A stretch of 12,250 nt of DNA from Chrysiogenia bacterium (GTDB lineage Bacteria; JAGRBM01): contig JAGRBM010000555.1 of NCBI GenBank assembly GCA_020434085.1, forward strand, positions 1 through 12,250. Direction: 5' to 3'. The notes beneath the pieces were generated by a model that had not been told where the DNA came from, ran no database searches, and saw nothing but the letters and a program-made list of their open reading frames with translations. The translations under genes and the position numbers were made by a program. Position 1 is the first letter of the stretch. Each line of letters begins with the position of its first letter. Positions 6,976 to 12,250 of this stretch are shown piece after piece.

Positions 6976-6993
6976 CGAAAGTTCACACTTTCG
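6976..6993. promoter_or_regulatory. Perfect inverted repeat over the ptsP -35 region, operator-like
   Basis: CGAAAGT and ACTTTCG (7 bp each) flank TCAC. The repeat sits 10 bp upstream of the TATACT -10 and downstream of the hypothetical gene's stop. No T-run follows on either strand, so it is unlikely to be an intrinsic terminator. A dimeric regulator site is the simplest reading. Confidence 0.4.
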
Positions 6994-7022
6994 AGTGCAT
7001 CAATGAATCATTTTTAAGTTTT

Positions 7023-8126
7023 TCAGCGGCCCGGAATGATGAGCTTGCTCTTGGGCGTCTCCGGCCCGCCCTCCCCGATCTTGCCGCCTTCGACGCCGCC
7101 CGATAGCGCAGCGCGTTGCGCGGTAAAAAGTTCTTCAAAGGGTCGTCGCAAGAGCGCCACCAGAAATGCGGGCACCTCCGGAAGCTGCTCGATGGCCTCG
7201 GCAAGGGTCGCCGCCTGCTCGCCGATGTCGGCATAACCGCGGCCATGCAGGGCGTGGGCCGCGTCGCGCAGCCGGCGCACCCAGCGCGCCTTGCCCTCGC
7301 CTTCGAGCGCGTCGGCCGCTGCCTGCTGAAACGTGCGCTCCAATTGTTCGATCCGCTGCGCCGGGCTGATGATCACCGTGCTGGTTAGCACGTTCTCGAT
7401 CTTCGCCGTGAGTTCGCGCCCCGTTTCCTTGTCCGGGCCCCAGCCGCGGAAGGGATGTTCTTCGAGCAGAGAGGCCGACCCGCGGGCAAAGGCGAGCATC
7501 TCGCGCTCGTCCAGTTTCCTGGCCAGCGCTTTTGCTGGATGGGGTTCGAGCGAGATCGCCGGCGGCAGTTTGCGCACCATTTCGTGCAGCGCCGCAAACC
7601 CGTCGGGCAGCGCGTGGCCGAGCTCGCGGGTCAGCGCCTCGGCCTCTTCGATGAGAGTCCGGGCGTGGCCCCCGCTGAGTCGCACGACGGGAACCTGCTT
7701 GCTGCGCAGCAGGTCGCGGCGAATTTCGTTGGCACGCTTGCGACCGCTGGCGGCGAGCTGGATGAGCTTGATGCCCTCGGTGTCGCTCACATAGCAGGCC
7801 ACCGCTTCGCGCCCGCCTTCGGCGGCGTCTGCAAAGAGCCACATCATCCGGCCGCCCGAGCCATCGATCGAGGTCGCCAGGCAATCGAGGGCGGGCTCTT
7901 CACGAACGGCCGCGGGCGTTGCCTTCTCTTCGGCGGGCAGTTCGACCTCGATACCCGCCGAGCGCAGCCGGTGCACGGCGCGCCCCAGCTCTTTTCGCTG
8001 CGCCTTGCTGAGATCGAACTCCCCCAGCTTCGCGAGCGCGCCCGAGTCCTTTGCCGCCAGCGCGGCATCCAACTGCTGCGCGAACTGCGCGGACTCAATT
8101 GCGGTTTTTGCTTTTGATTCGGTCAT
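7023..8126 (-). CDS. Hypothetical protein, 367 aa, family not recognised
   Basis: Codon use is strongly GC3 and the frame is continuous, so this is a real gene. I cannot name its family. Residues about 1-60 are helical and charged (FDLSKAQRKELGRAVHRLRSAGIEVE). Residues 79-150 look like a compact alpha/beta core (LATSIDGSGGRMMWLFADA, then VACYVSDTEGIKLIQLAASG). The rest (150-345) is mostly long amphipathic helices with many Glu, Arg and Ala, for example AQRIEQLERTFQQAAADALEG. It has no signal peptide, membrane segment, metal motif or P-loop. The tail is Gly/Pro-rich and ends SKLIIPGR. No ribosome binding site precedes the ATG at 8124-8126, and promoter-like sequence abuts it, so it may be leaderless. 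It lies 173 bp upstream of ptsP on the same strand and is divergent from the MFS gene. A link to ptsP is possible but untested. Confidence 0.8.
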   Translation of the reverse strand: MTESKAKTAIESAQFAQQLDAALAAKDSGALAKLGEFDLSKAQRKELGRAVHRLRSAGIEVELPAEEKATPAAVREEPALDCLATSIDGSGGRMMWLFADAAEGGREAVACYVSDTEGIKLIQLAASGRKRANEIRRDLLRSKQVPVVRLSGGHARTLIEEAEALTRELGHALPDGFAALHEMVRKLPPAISLEPHPAKALARKLDEREMLAFARGSASLLEEHPFRGWGPDKETGRELTAKIENVLTSTVIISPAQRIEQLERTFQQAAADALEGEGKARWVRRLRDAAHALHGRGYADIGEQAATLAEAIEQLPEVPAFLVALLRRPFEELFTAQRAALSGGVEGGKIGEGGPETPKSKLIIPGR

Positions 8127-8147
8127 TTCACTATGATCGGCGCCCGT

Positions 8148-8163
8148 CTGAACATTTGTTCAG
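8148..8163. promoter_or_regulatory. GAAC-N4-GTTC palindrome in divergent promoter region (LexA-like or TetR-like operator)
   Basis: CTGAACA-TT-TGTTCAG has perfect 7-bp arms. It lies 21 bp upstream of the hypothetical gene (-) and 129 bp upstream of the MFS start (+). It overlaps a candidate -35 (TGAACA, minus strand) that pairs with GATCAT 18 bp downstream, just before the ATG. The GAAC-N4-GTTC core matches the SOS box known in Gram-positive bacteria and resembles the myxobacterial LexA motif ending GTTCAG. A TetR-family efflux operator is an equal alternative given the MFS neighbour. Confidence 0.5.
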
Positions 8164-8216
8164 GCTTTTGTTTTGCCGGACGCCTCGCCCCCATTCGGGG
8201 ACGGCGCAATCTATCA

Positions 8217-8272
8217 CCCGGCCGGCCGGGCCGCCAGCGCGGCCCGCATTCCCGGGGCCTTTTGCGGGCCCC
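8217..8272 (+). promoter_or_regulatory. Structured GC-rich leader of the MFS gene
   Basis: Three perfect inverted repeats follow each other before the MFS start. They are CCCGGCC/GGCCGGG (8217-8230), GGGCCGC/GCGGCCC with loop CAGC (8228-8245), and GGGGCC/GGCCCC with a 7-nt loop (8254-8272). The first two share bases 8228-8230, so their hairpins compete. In GC-rich DNA some of this is expected by chance. I recognise no known riboswitch. Confidence 0.3.
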
Positions 8273-8292
8273 TCTCCAGCGCGTTGAGGCAC

Positions 8293-9693
8293 ATGTCGGA
8301 CCCTGCTCCAAATCCCCAGAGCCCCGCCCGCTATTACTATGGCTGGAACATGGTCGCCCTGGCGACTGCGACCGGGCTCTTTTCGGTCGGCATCGTCTTC
8401 TATACCCACGGCGTTTTTCGCAGTTACCTGATCGAGGACTTTGGCTTTACCGCCGGCGAGACCTTCGAGGTCTACGCCCTGCACATTGCCGTGGTCGCCC
8501 TGCTCTCTTTCGCGGTGACCCCGCGCATGATCGAGCGCATCGGGGCCAAGCGCACCATTCTGATCGGGTGCTTTTGCCTCAGCCTGGGACTCTTTCTCGT
8601 CGGACTCTCACCCAACAAGCTCTTCTACTTCGTGGTGTTCGCCACGCTCATTGCCTTCGGCAACAATTGCATGGGCATGATCGCCACGCGCACCACGCTC
8701 GTCTTCTGGTTCGAGGCCCGGCGCGCGCAGGCGCTCTCGTTCGCCGCCATGGGCATCACCGCCGGCGGCATTCTGCACGTGCCGGTCACCACGTGGGTGA
8801 TCGAGCACTACGGCTGGCGTGTAACCTATCAGCTACTCGGCCTTACGGTGCTCACCATGGCGCCCATCGTCGCGCTGTTCTGGAAGAACCGTCCCGAAGA
8901 CATCGGTCTCGAAGGCGAGCCCGCCCACTGGAAGACAGGCTTCAAGAGCGCGCCGAGCGAAAACGCGCCCGCCATGAACAGCAAGCAGATCCTCTCCAAT
9001 GGCGTATTTCTGCTCGTGGCGCTCTCGCTGGGAACGTCCTCGGCCTGCTGGAGCGTGATCCTGCAGTCGCTGGTCAGTGATTTTCGCGAACAGGGGTTCT
9101 CCCCGCATGAAGCGGCGGGCATGTTTTCGGTTCTCACGACCGTCATCCTCATCGGCAAGCCGCTCTACGGCCCGGTCGGTGACAAAATCGATCGCAAGTG
9201 GGCGATTCTCTGGACGCTGCTCATGCAGTTTGCGGCACTGGGCCTCTTTCTGCTCTCGCGTTTCTACCGCCCCTTTGCCTTCGAATTCTTCGGCACGCCG
9301 AGCGACGCGGCGCTGCTGAGCGCCATGGTGCTCTTCGGCATCGGCGTGGGCGGTTGCCAGCCGCTCTACTCGGCCTACATGGCCGACCTGTTCGGAAAGC
9401 ACACCTTTGTGCGCGCCGCCGGGATTTCGGTGCCGCTGGTGATCGGCTGCCAGCTCGTGGGCTATCTCATCAACGGCATCGTCGTCGATGCCACCCAGAC
9501 GCTGCTCTGGATGTGGTACGTGATGAGCGGATTCTATGTGGTCTCACTGGTATTGTTGATGCTTGTCCCGCGCGCGGGCGAGCTGGCCGAGCGCTCGCCG
9601 AGTCTCTACGAGGGATCTCTGGTCCCCAGCGCCATCGACTCCGAGCTCATCCAGGATTCCAGCAGCCACGCCGCCGACCGGCACGAGCCCTGA
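8293..9693 (+). CDS. Major facilitator superfamily transporter, 12 TM
   Basis: The 466-residue inner-membrane secondary transporter has two six-helix halves joined by a cytosolic loop (about 198-235). It opens PARYYYGWNMVALATATGLF, typical of MFS proteins related to oxalate/formate and monocarboxylate carriers. Motif-A-like segments follow TM2 (PRMIERIGAKR, 77-87) and TM8 (GPVGDKIDRK, 293-302). HYGWRVTY (172-179) and RPEDIGLEGE (200-209) are also characteristic of that MFS group. The substrate cannot be read from the sequence. The start at 8293 has TTGAGG 3-4 bases upstream, a tight spacing. An upstream ATG at 8173 would add 40 Ala/Pro/Gly-rich residues through the hairpin-rich leader and is not supported. 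The C-terminal tail (430-466) is hydrophilic. It is divergent from the hypothetical gene and convergent with the Fe-S gene. Confidence 0.88.
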   Translation: MSDPAPNPQSPARYYYGWNMVALATATGLFSVGIVFYTHGVFRSYLIEDFGFTAGETFEVYALHIAVVALLSFAVTPRMIERIGAKRTILIGCFCLSLGLFLVGLSPNKLFYFVVFATLIAFGNNCMGMIATRTTLVFWFEARRAQALSFAAMGITAGGILHVPVTTWVIEHYGWRVTYQLLGLTVLTMAPIVALFWKNRPEDIGLEGEPAHWKTGFKSAPSENAPAMNSKQILSNGVFLLVALSLGTSSACWSVILQSLVSDFREQGFSPHEAAGMFSVLTTVILIGKPLYGPVGDKIDRKWAILWTLLMQFAALGLFLLSRFYRPFAFEFFGTPSDAALLSAMVLFGIGVGGCQPLYSAYMADLFGKHTFVRAAGISVPLVIGCQLVGYLINGIVVDATQTLLWMWYVMSGFYVVSLVLLMLVPRAGELAERSPSLYEGSLVPSAIDSELIQDSSSHAADRHEP

Positions 9694-9715
9694 AGTTCCC
9701 CGCCACCTGATGCAT

Positions 9716-9740
9716 GGGTTTGGCAAGCCAAACCCCTACC
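9716..9740 (-). repeat. REP-like element, copy A
   Basis: On the minus strand the element reads GGTAG followed by the palindrome GGGTTTGGC-TT-GCCAAACCC (9-bp perfect arms, 2-nt loop). A GTAG tetranucleotide before a hairpin is the hallmark of REP sequences. It begins 23 bp after the MFS stop and is paired with copy B in inverted orientation. No T-run is present, so it is not a standard terminator. Confidence 0.65.
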
Positions 9741-9760
9741 GTTGTTTGCTGGCAGATGCC

Positions 9761-9785
9761 GGCAGGGGCTTGGCTCGCCAAGCCC
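9761..9785 (+). repeat. REP-like element, copy B
   Basis: It reads GGCAG followed by GGGCTTGGC-TC-GCCAAGCCC. Against copy A, 21 of 25 positions agree. Two of the four changes are a compensated T-A to C-G base-pair swap in the stem, one is in the loop, and one is in the GGYAG head. The two heads face each other across a 20-nt spacer (9741-9760). The element ends 3 bp from the stop codon of the Fe-S gene. Confidence 0.65.
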
Positions 9786-9788
9786 ACG

Positions 9789-11030
9789 TCACGAACCGGC
9801 GTCGCCGCCGTCCGCCGGGTCCAGGCTCTCTCGGTAGATCTCGATCACGCTGCGCGCGTGTGTGCCGGCGCCGCCCAGTTGCAGGCGGCACTGGGCGCAC
9901 TCGCTGGCGAGCGTCTGCGCGCCGGAGTCGGCAAGCGCTTTGCCGGCGCCTTGCTCGCAAAAACTCTGCGCGCGATCGAAGTTCTCCGCGCGCAGTCCCC
10001 ACGCTCCGCCCATGCCGCAGCAAGTCGCGTCCAGACGCTTCACATCAAGGCCCGGCACCTGCCGGAGAAGTCGAAGCGACTCATGTTGCGTCCCCAGCGC
10101 GGCATCGACGCAGCCCTCGTGCCAGGCAATCGTTCCCTCGAGCGCGCGCGCCGGACGCGCGAGGGTTCCCGCCTCGTGCAACTTCCACAGATATTCGGCC
10201 GCACCGTGGACGCGCAGCTTTTTGAGACGCTTTGCATCTTCAAAAACATGCCGCCCATCGCGCCGGATCATCTTCACGCACGCGCTCTCGAGCATCACGA
10301 TCTCGCGGCCCGACTCAGCGGCGCGTTCGAGCTGCACGAGCATGGCGCCCAGTTTCGCGCCGGCGGCATCGGCGCGCGCCGCAGCGAATTCGGGCGCGCC
10401 GCAGCAGCTCTCATGGGCAAGCAGCTCTACCTCGCAACCTGAGCGTTCGAGCGTCTCGATGAGCGCGCGGGCCTGGCCGCCATCGCACAAGCTTGCCTGG
10501 CAACCGGCGAAGACGGCCACACGCGGCGCGCCTTCGACGCCCTGCACATTGGGATGTTTCTTCCACCAGCGCGCGAGCCGCGGCTTACCGCGCGGGGGAA
10601 GCGGCGCGCGTGCATCGATGCCCGTGAGCTTCTGGAGAATTTTTCGCCCCAATGAACCCAGCAGCGCAAGCAGCCAGCCGAGCCTGCCGCGCCAGCGCGC
10701 AAGGCGGGCCACATCGCTCGACCACTTGAGCGCGCGCGGCGCGCCGGAACTCTCATGGCGCGCGCGCAGGTTCTCCCACGCGAGTTGTTCGAGTGGCAGG
10801 TCGAGGGGGCACGCGCTCTCGCAGCGGCCGCAGAAGTAGCAGTTGCCGGCAAGGGCATCCGCCTGCTGCGCGATGGCATCGAGGGGCGCGCGGCCCTCGC
10901 TGCGCTCGCGCGCCAGCGCAAACAGATCATCGAATACGGGACAGAATTCGCGGCAGATGCCGCAGCCAATGCAGGTCTCGAAGATTTCGGGAAGTGTGGC
11001 GGCCACCGCGTCGTGTGGCTGGGCGCTCAT
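9789..11030 (-). CDS. Fe-S oxidoreductase subunit, GlcF/GlpC/HdrD-like (two 4Fe-4S, two CCG domains)
   Basis: This 413-residue cytosolic or peripheral electron-transfer protein has two classic ferredoxin clusters at the N-terminus: C20-IG-C-GI-C-REF-C30-P and C64-YF-C-GR-C-ESA-C74-P. Two CCG (DUF224) domains follow. The first has C177, CCG 209-211 and C251 in ESACVKMIRRD. The second has C307, CCGMGG 337-342 and ECAQC (378-381). The single-Cys SACxxM form in the first domain is common in the Fe-S partners of FAD-linked oxidases, so I do not read it as damage. Residues about 115-127 are hydrophobic (LGWLLALLGSLG), a possible membrane contact. Such proteins pass electrons from a flavoprotein (glycolate, lactate or glycerol-3-phosphate oxidation) to quinone or a disulphide. 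No flavoprotein partner is in the window. It starts 9 bp after the stop of the response-regulator gene, so the two form an operon. Confidence 0.85.
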   Translation of the reverse strand: MSAQPHDAVAATLPEIFETCIGCGICREFCPVFDDLFALARERSEGRAPLDAIAQQADALAGNCYFCGRCESACPLDLPLEQLAWENLRARHESSGAPRALKWSSDVARLARWRGRLGWLLALLGSLGRKILQKLTGIDARAPLPPRGKPRLARWWKKHPNVQGVEGAPRVAVFAGCQASLCDGGQARALIETLERSGCEVELLAHESCCGAPEFAAARADAAGAKLGAMLVQLERAAESGREIVMLESACVKMIRRDGRHVFEDAKRLKKLRVHGAAEYLWKLHEAGTLARPARALEGTIAWHEGCVDAALGTQHESLRLLRQVPGLDVKRLDATCCGMGGAWGLRAENFDRAQSFCEQGAGKALADSGAQTLASECAQCRLQLGGAGTHARSVIEIYRESLDPADGGDAGS

Positions 11031-11039
11031 AATCGGGGC

Positions 11040-11975
11040 TCAGTCCCCTGCCGGGACGAGAATGCTGCGATCAAGCAGAGCTTTGAGATCGCGCAGCATG
11101 GCCAGGTCCTCGCGCGCCGATCCGTCGAGAATTGCGTAGAGGTTGCCGTGCTCGGCCACCAGCGCCAGCAGCTCGCGCTCGGAACCGGTCAGGTCGGCGC
11201 GGAATGCCTCGGGCCCCTTGTTTACGGCAAGGCGCTCGGGCATTTCCTGAAGCAGGCGGTGGTGTTCATCGAGCGAAGCAAGGCCGCCCATCACGAGCGT
11301 CGAGGTCTCGGCGTGAATGGTCTGCTCGGTGCGCAGCGAGCTCTTCTTCATGAAGCGGAACTCGCCCTTGGTCCATGCGAGCATGCGGTAGAAGGCCTTG
11401 CGCCCCTCTGACTGCCCGCATTTTGCGCCAATAATCTTTCCGGCATCGACATAGATGATGCCACTTTCGGGATCGTCGAACTCCAGCGTCCCGGTGAGCT
11501 TGGCGCTCTGCAGAAGCTGGATGAGATCCAGGAAAGAGAGCGTCGAGAGCGTGCCCTTGAGGGCCTGCGACTCGGTGATCTCGTCGAAAGGCTGGAGCTT
11601 GCTGAGAATGCCGGAGAAAAGTTCGCTCACCTCTGCAACGGAGAAAGGCTTTTGAATGAAGTGATCGTTGCCTTCGGGCGCGAAGTTGAGGTGGCGCGCC
11701 AGCGATTCGCGCACGCTCTCGTCCATGCTGGTGATGACCGCAACGGGAAATTTCTTGTTGCCGGTCTCGCGCAGCGTGCGCACCAGGGCGATGCCGTCCA
11801 TGCCGGGCATCATCAGGTCGGTGAGCAGCAGGTCGATGGGCTGCTCGGCCATGTGCCTCAGCGCTTCCTCGCCGTCCCAGGCCTCCAGAACGCGCGCACC
11901 CGTGCGGCCAAGCGCCTTCTTGAGAAGCTCGTGAATGGAATCGTCGTCATCGACCAGCAGTACAGTATGCGGCAT
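11040..11975 (-). CDS. Response regulator: receiver domain plus DUF4388/PATAN domain
   Basis: The 311-residue cytosolic signalling protein opens with a complete receiver domain (1-125): acidic pocket DDDD (9-12), phosphoacceptor Asp53 in LTDLMMPGMDG, Thr82 in VITS and Lys109 in QKPF. Residues about 138-210 form a DUF4388/PATAN domain. It shows LKGTLSTLSFLDLIQLLQ, then TGTLEF, GIIYVDAGKIIGAKCG and AFYRMLAWTKGEFRF. These domains mediate protein contacts in the gliding, polarity and regulatory proteins of Myxococcota and relatives. The last 100 residues are helical, and no DNA-binding or enzymatic output is visible. A histidine kinase must supply phosphate but none is nearby. It is the first gene of the pair with the Fe-S protein. 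The ATG at 11973-11975 has only a weak CCGGA ribosome site. Co-transcription suggests regulation tied to redox metabolism, but that is inference. Confidence 0.9.
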   Translation of the reverse strand: MPHTVLLVDDDDSIHELLKKALGRTGARVLEAWDGEEALRHMAEQPIDLLLTDLMMPGMDGIALVRTLRETGNKKFPVAVITSMDESVRESLARHLNFAPEGNDHFIQKPFSVAEVSELFSGILSKLQPFDEITESQALKGTLSTLSFLDLIQLLQSAKLTGTLEFDDPESGIIYVDAGKIIGAKCGQSEGRKAFYRMLAWTKGEFRFMKKSSLRTEQTIHAETSTLVMGGLASLDEHHRLLQEMPERLAVNKGPEAFRADLTGSERELLALVAEHGNLYAILDGSAREDLAMLRDLKALLDRSILVPAGD

Positions 11976-12055
11976 CGTCCGGCCCGCGCAGCGAAGTCCC
12001 CGTTTTCGTTGCGCAATTGTTCTGTTTCGCTACGCATGATAGCCGGAAAGCGGCC

Positions 12056-12106
12056 AAAAGAAAGCGCCGCCGGCGCAGTGCCCCTGGGGGACCGCGCCGG
12101 CGACGC
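12056..12106 (-). terminator. Minus-strand intrinsic terminator for a gene beyond the right edge
   Basis: A 13-bp stem with one mismatch (12064-12076 with 12094-12106) encloses a 17-nt loop with an inner CCCC/GGGG helix. Read on the minus strand, the stem is followed by TTTCTTTT (12063 down to 12056). No T-run exists on the plus side. It lies 80 bp upstream of the response-regulator start, so it would end a transcript arriving from the right. Confidence 0.6.
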
Positions 12107-12250
12107 CGGAGACAGTGACGATGGCCCCCGGCGTGTCTTGGGATGTCAGCAGGACGGGGAAGGGACGATGCCGGGGAGCCCTGCTTCCGTATCGGCATTA
12201 CTCGACCGGCCGGGAAATTATTCCGGCCCCCGTACGAATTCGCCGGGGAA
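12107..12250. other. Right edge, no confident gene
   Basis: Two short readings are possible. On the minus strand, bases 12250-12218 read FPGEFVRGPE and a TAA stop with GC-rich third positions. This could be the tail of the gene served by the terminator at 12056-12106. On the plus strand, an ATG at 12168 after GGAAGGGA opens a 27-residue frame to the window end, but its third positions are mixed. The terminator favours the minus-strand reading. Neither is long enough to call. Confidence 0.3.

Noticed and set aside
6976-6993. Inverted repeat as terminator of the 367-residue gene
   Set aside because: There is no T-run on the minus-strand side and the stem is only 7 bp. Its position over a -35 fits an operator better.
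8173-8292. N-terminal extension of the MFS protein by 40 residues
   Set aside because: It is Ala/Pro/Gly-rich, translates the palindromic leader and precedes the typical YYYGWNMV opening. A ribosome site lies before 8293.
10269-10280. Missing second cysteine in the first CCG domain (SACVKM) as a sign of decay
   Set aside because: The single-Cys SC/AC-x-x-M form is usual in the Fe-S partners of FAD-linked oxidases, and all other cluster cysteines are intact.
1-12250. CRISPR arrays, tRNA or rRNA genes, insertion sequences, phage or defence cassettes
   Set aside because: No regularly spaced direct repeats, cloverleaf sequences, transposase or nuclease motifs were found. The genes are mostly ordinary chromosomal functions.

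Overview
The window is GC-rich, densely coding bacterial DNA. G/C dominates third codon positions and genes lie on both strands with short gaps. Four things fit a Deltaproteobacteria-like lineage (Myxococcota, Desulfobacterota or relatives): a response regulator fused to a DUF4388/PATAN domain, a GAF-Enzyme I (PtsP) protein, a stand-alone CCG-type Fe-S oxidoreductase subunit, and a lone hypothetical protein of deltaproteobacterial style. This is inferred from gene content; no rRNA or other decisive marker is present.

Layout, left to right. (1) The 3' end of a hypoxanthine phosphoribosyltransferase gene (+) faces a Nudix hydrolase gene (-). The gap between them carries a perfect 20-bp palindrome and a degraded copy of what looks like a widespread intergenic repeat. 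(2) A gene-free stretch of about 430 bp (793-1226) with an AT-rich block precedes a 679-residue secreted protein (+). It has a signal peptide, a calcium-dependent-type PI-PLC X domain, a C-type-lectin-like segment whose two halves are in reversed order, and six ricin-type QxW repeats. A strong intrinsic terminator follows it. (3) An M42-like metallopeptidase gene (+) converges, with only 4 bp between stop codons, on ptsP (-). (4) Upstream of ptsP on the same strand is an unrecognised 367-residue protein. It is divergent from a 12-TM MFS transporter (+), and the shared spacer holds a GAAC-N4-GTTC operator-like palindrome. (5) The MFS gene converges on a two-gene minus-strand operon: a receiver-PATAN regulator, then a GlcF/GlpC/HdrD-like Fe-S protein. 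The spacer between the convergent genes holds an inverted pair of 25-nt REP-like elements. (6) The right edge (11976-12250) has no confident gene. A minus-strand terminator-like hairpin there suggests another minus-strand gene beyond the window.

The genes do not form one pathway. Purine salvage, Nudix housecleaning, peptide turnover, nitrogen-type PTS signalling, transport and electron transfer sit side by side, as in an ordinary chromosomal region. The most unusual items are the secreted phospholipase-lectin, with its apparently circularly permuted C-type lectin fold, and a small family of GGG-NNN-GGC palindromes placed between convergent genes.
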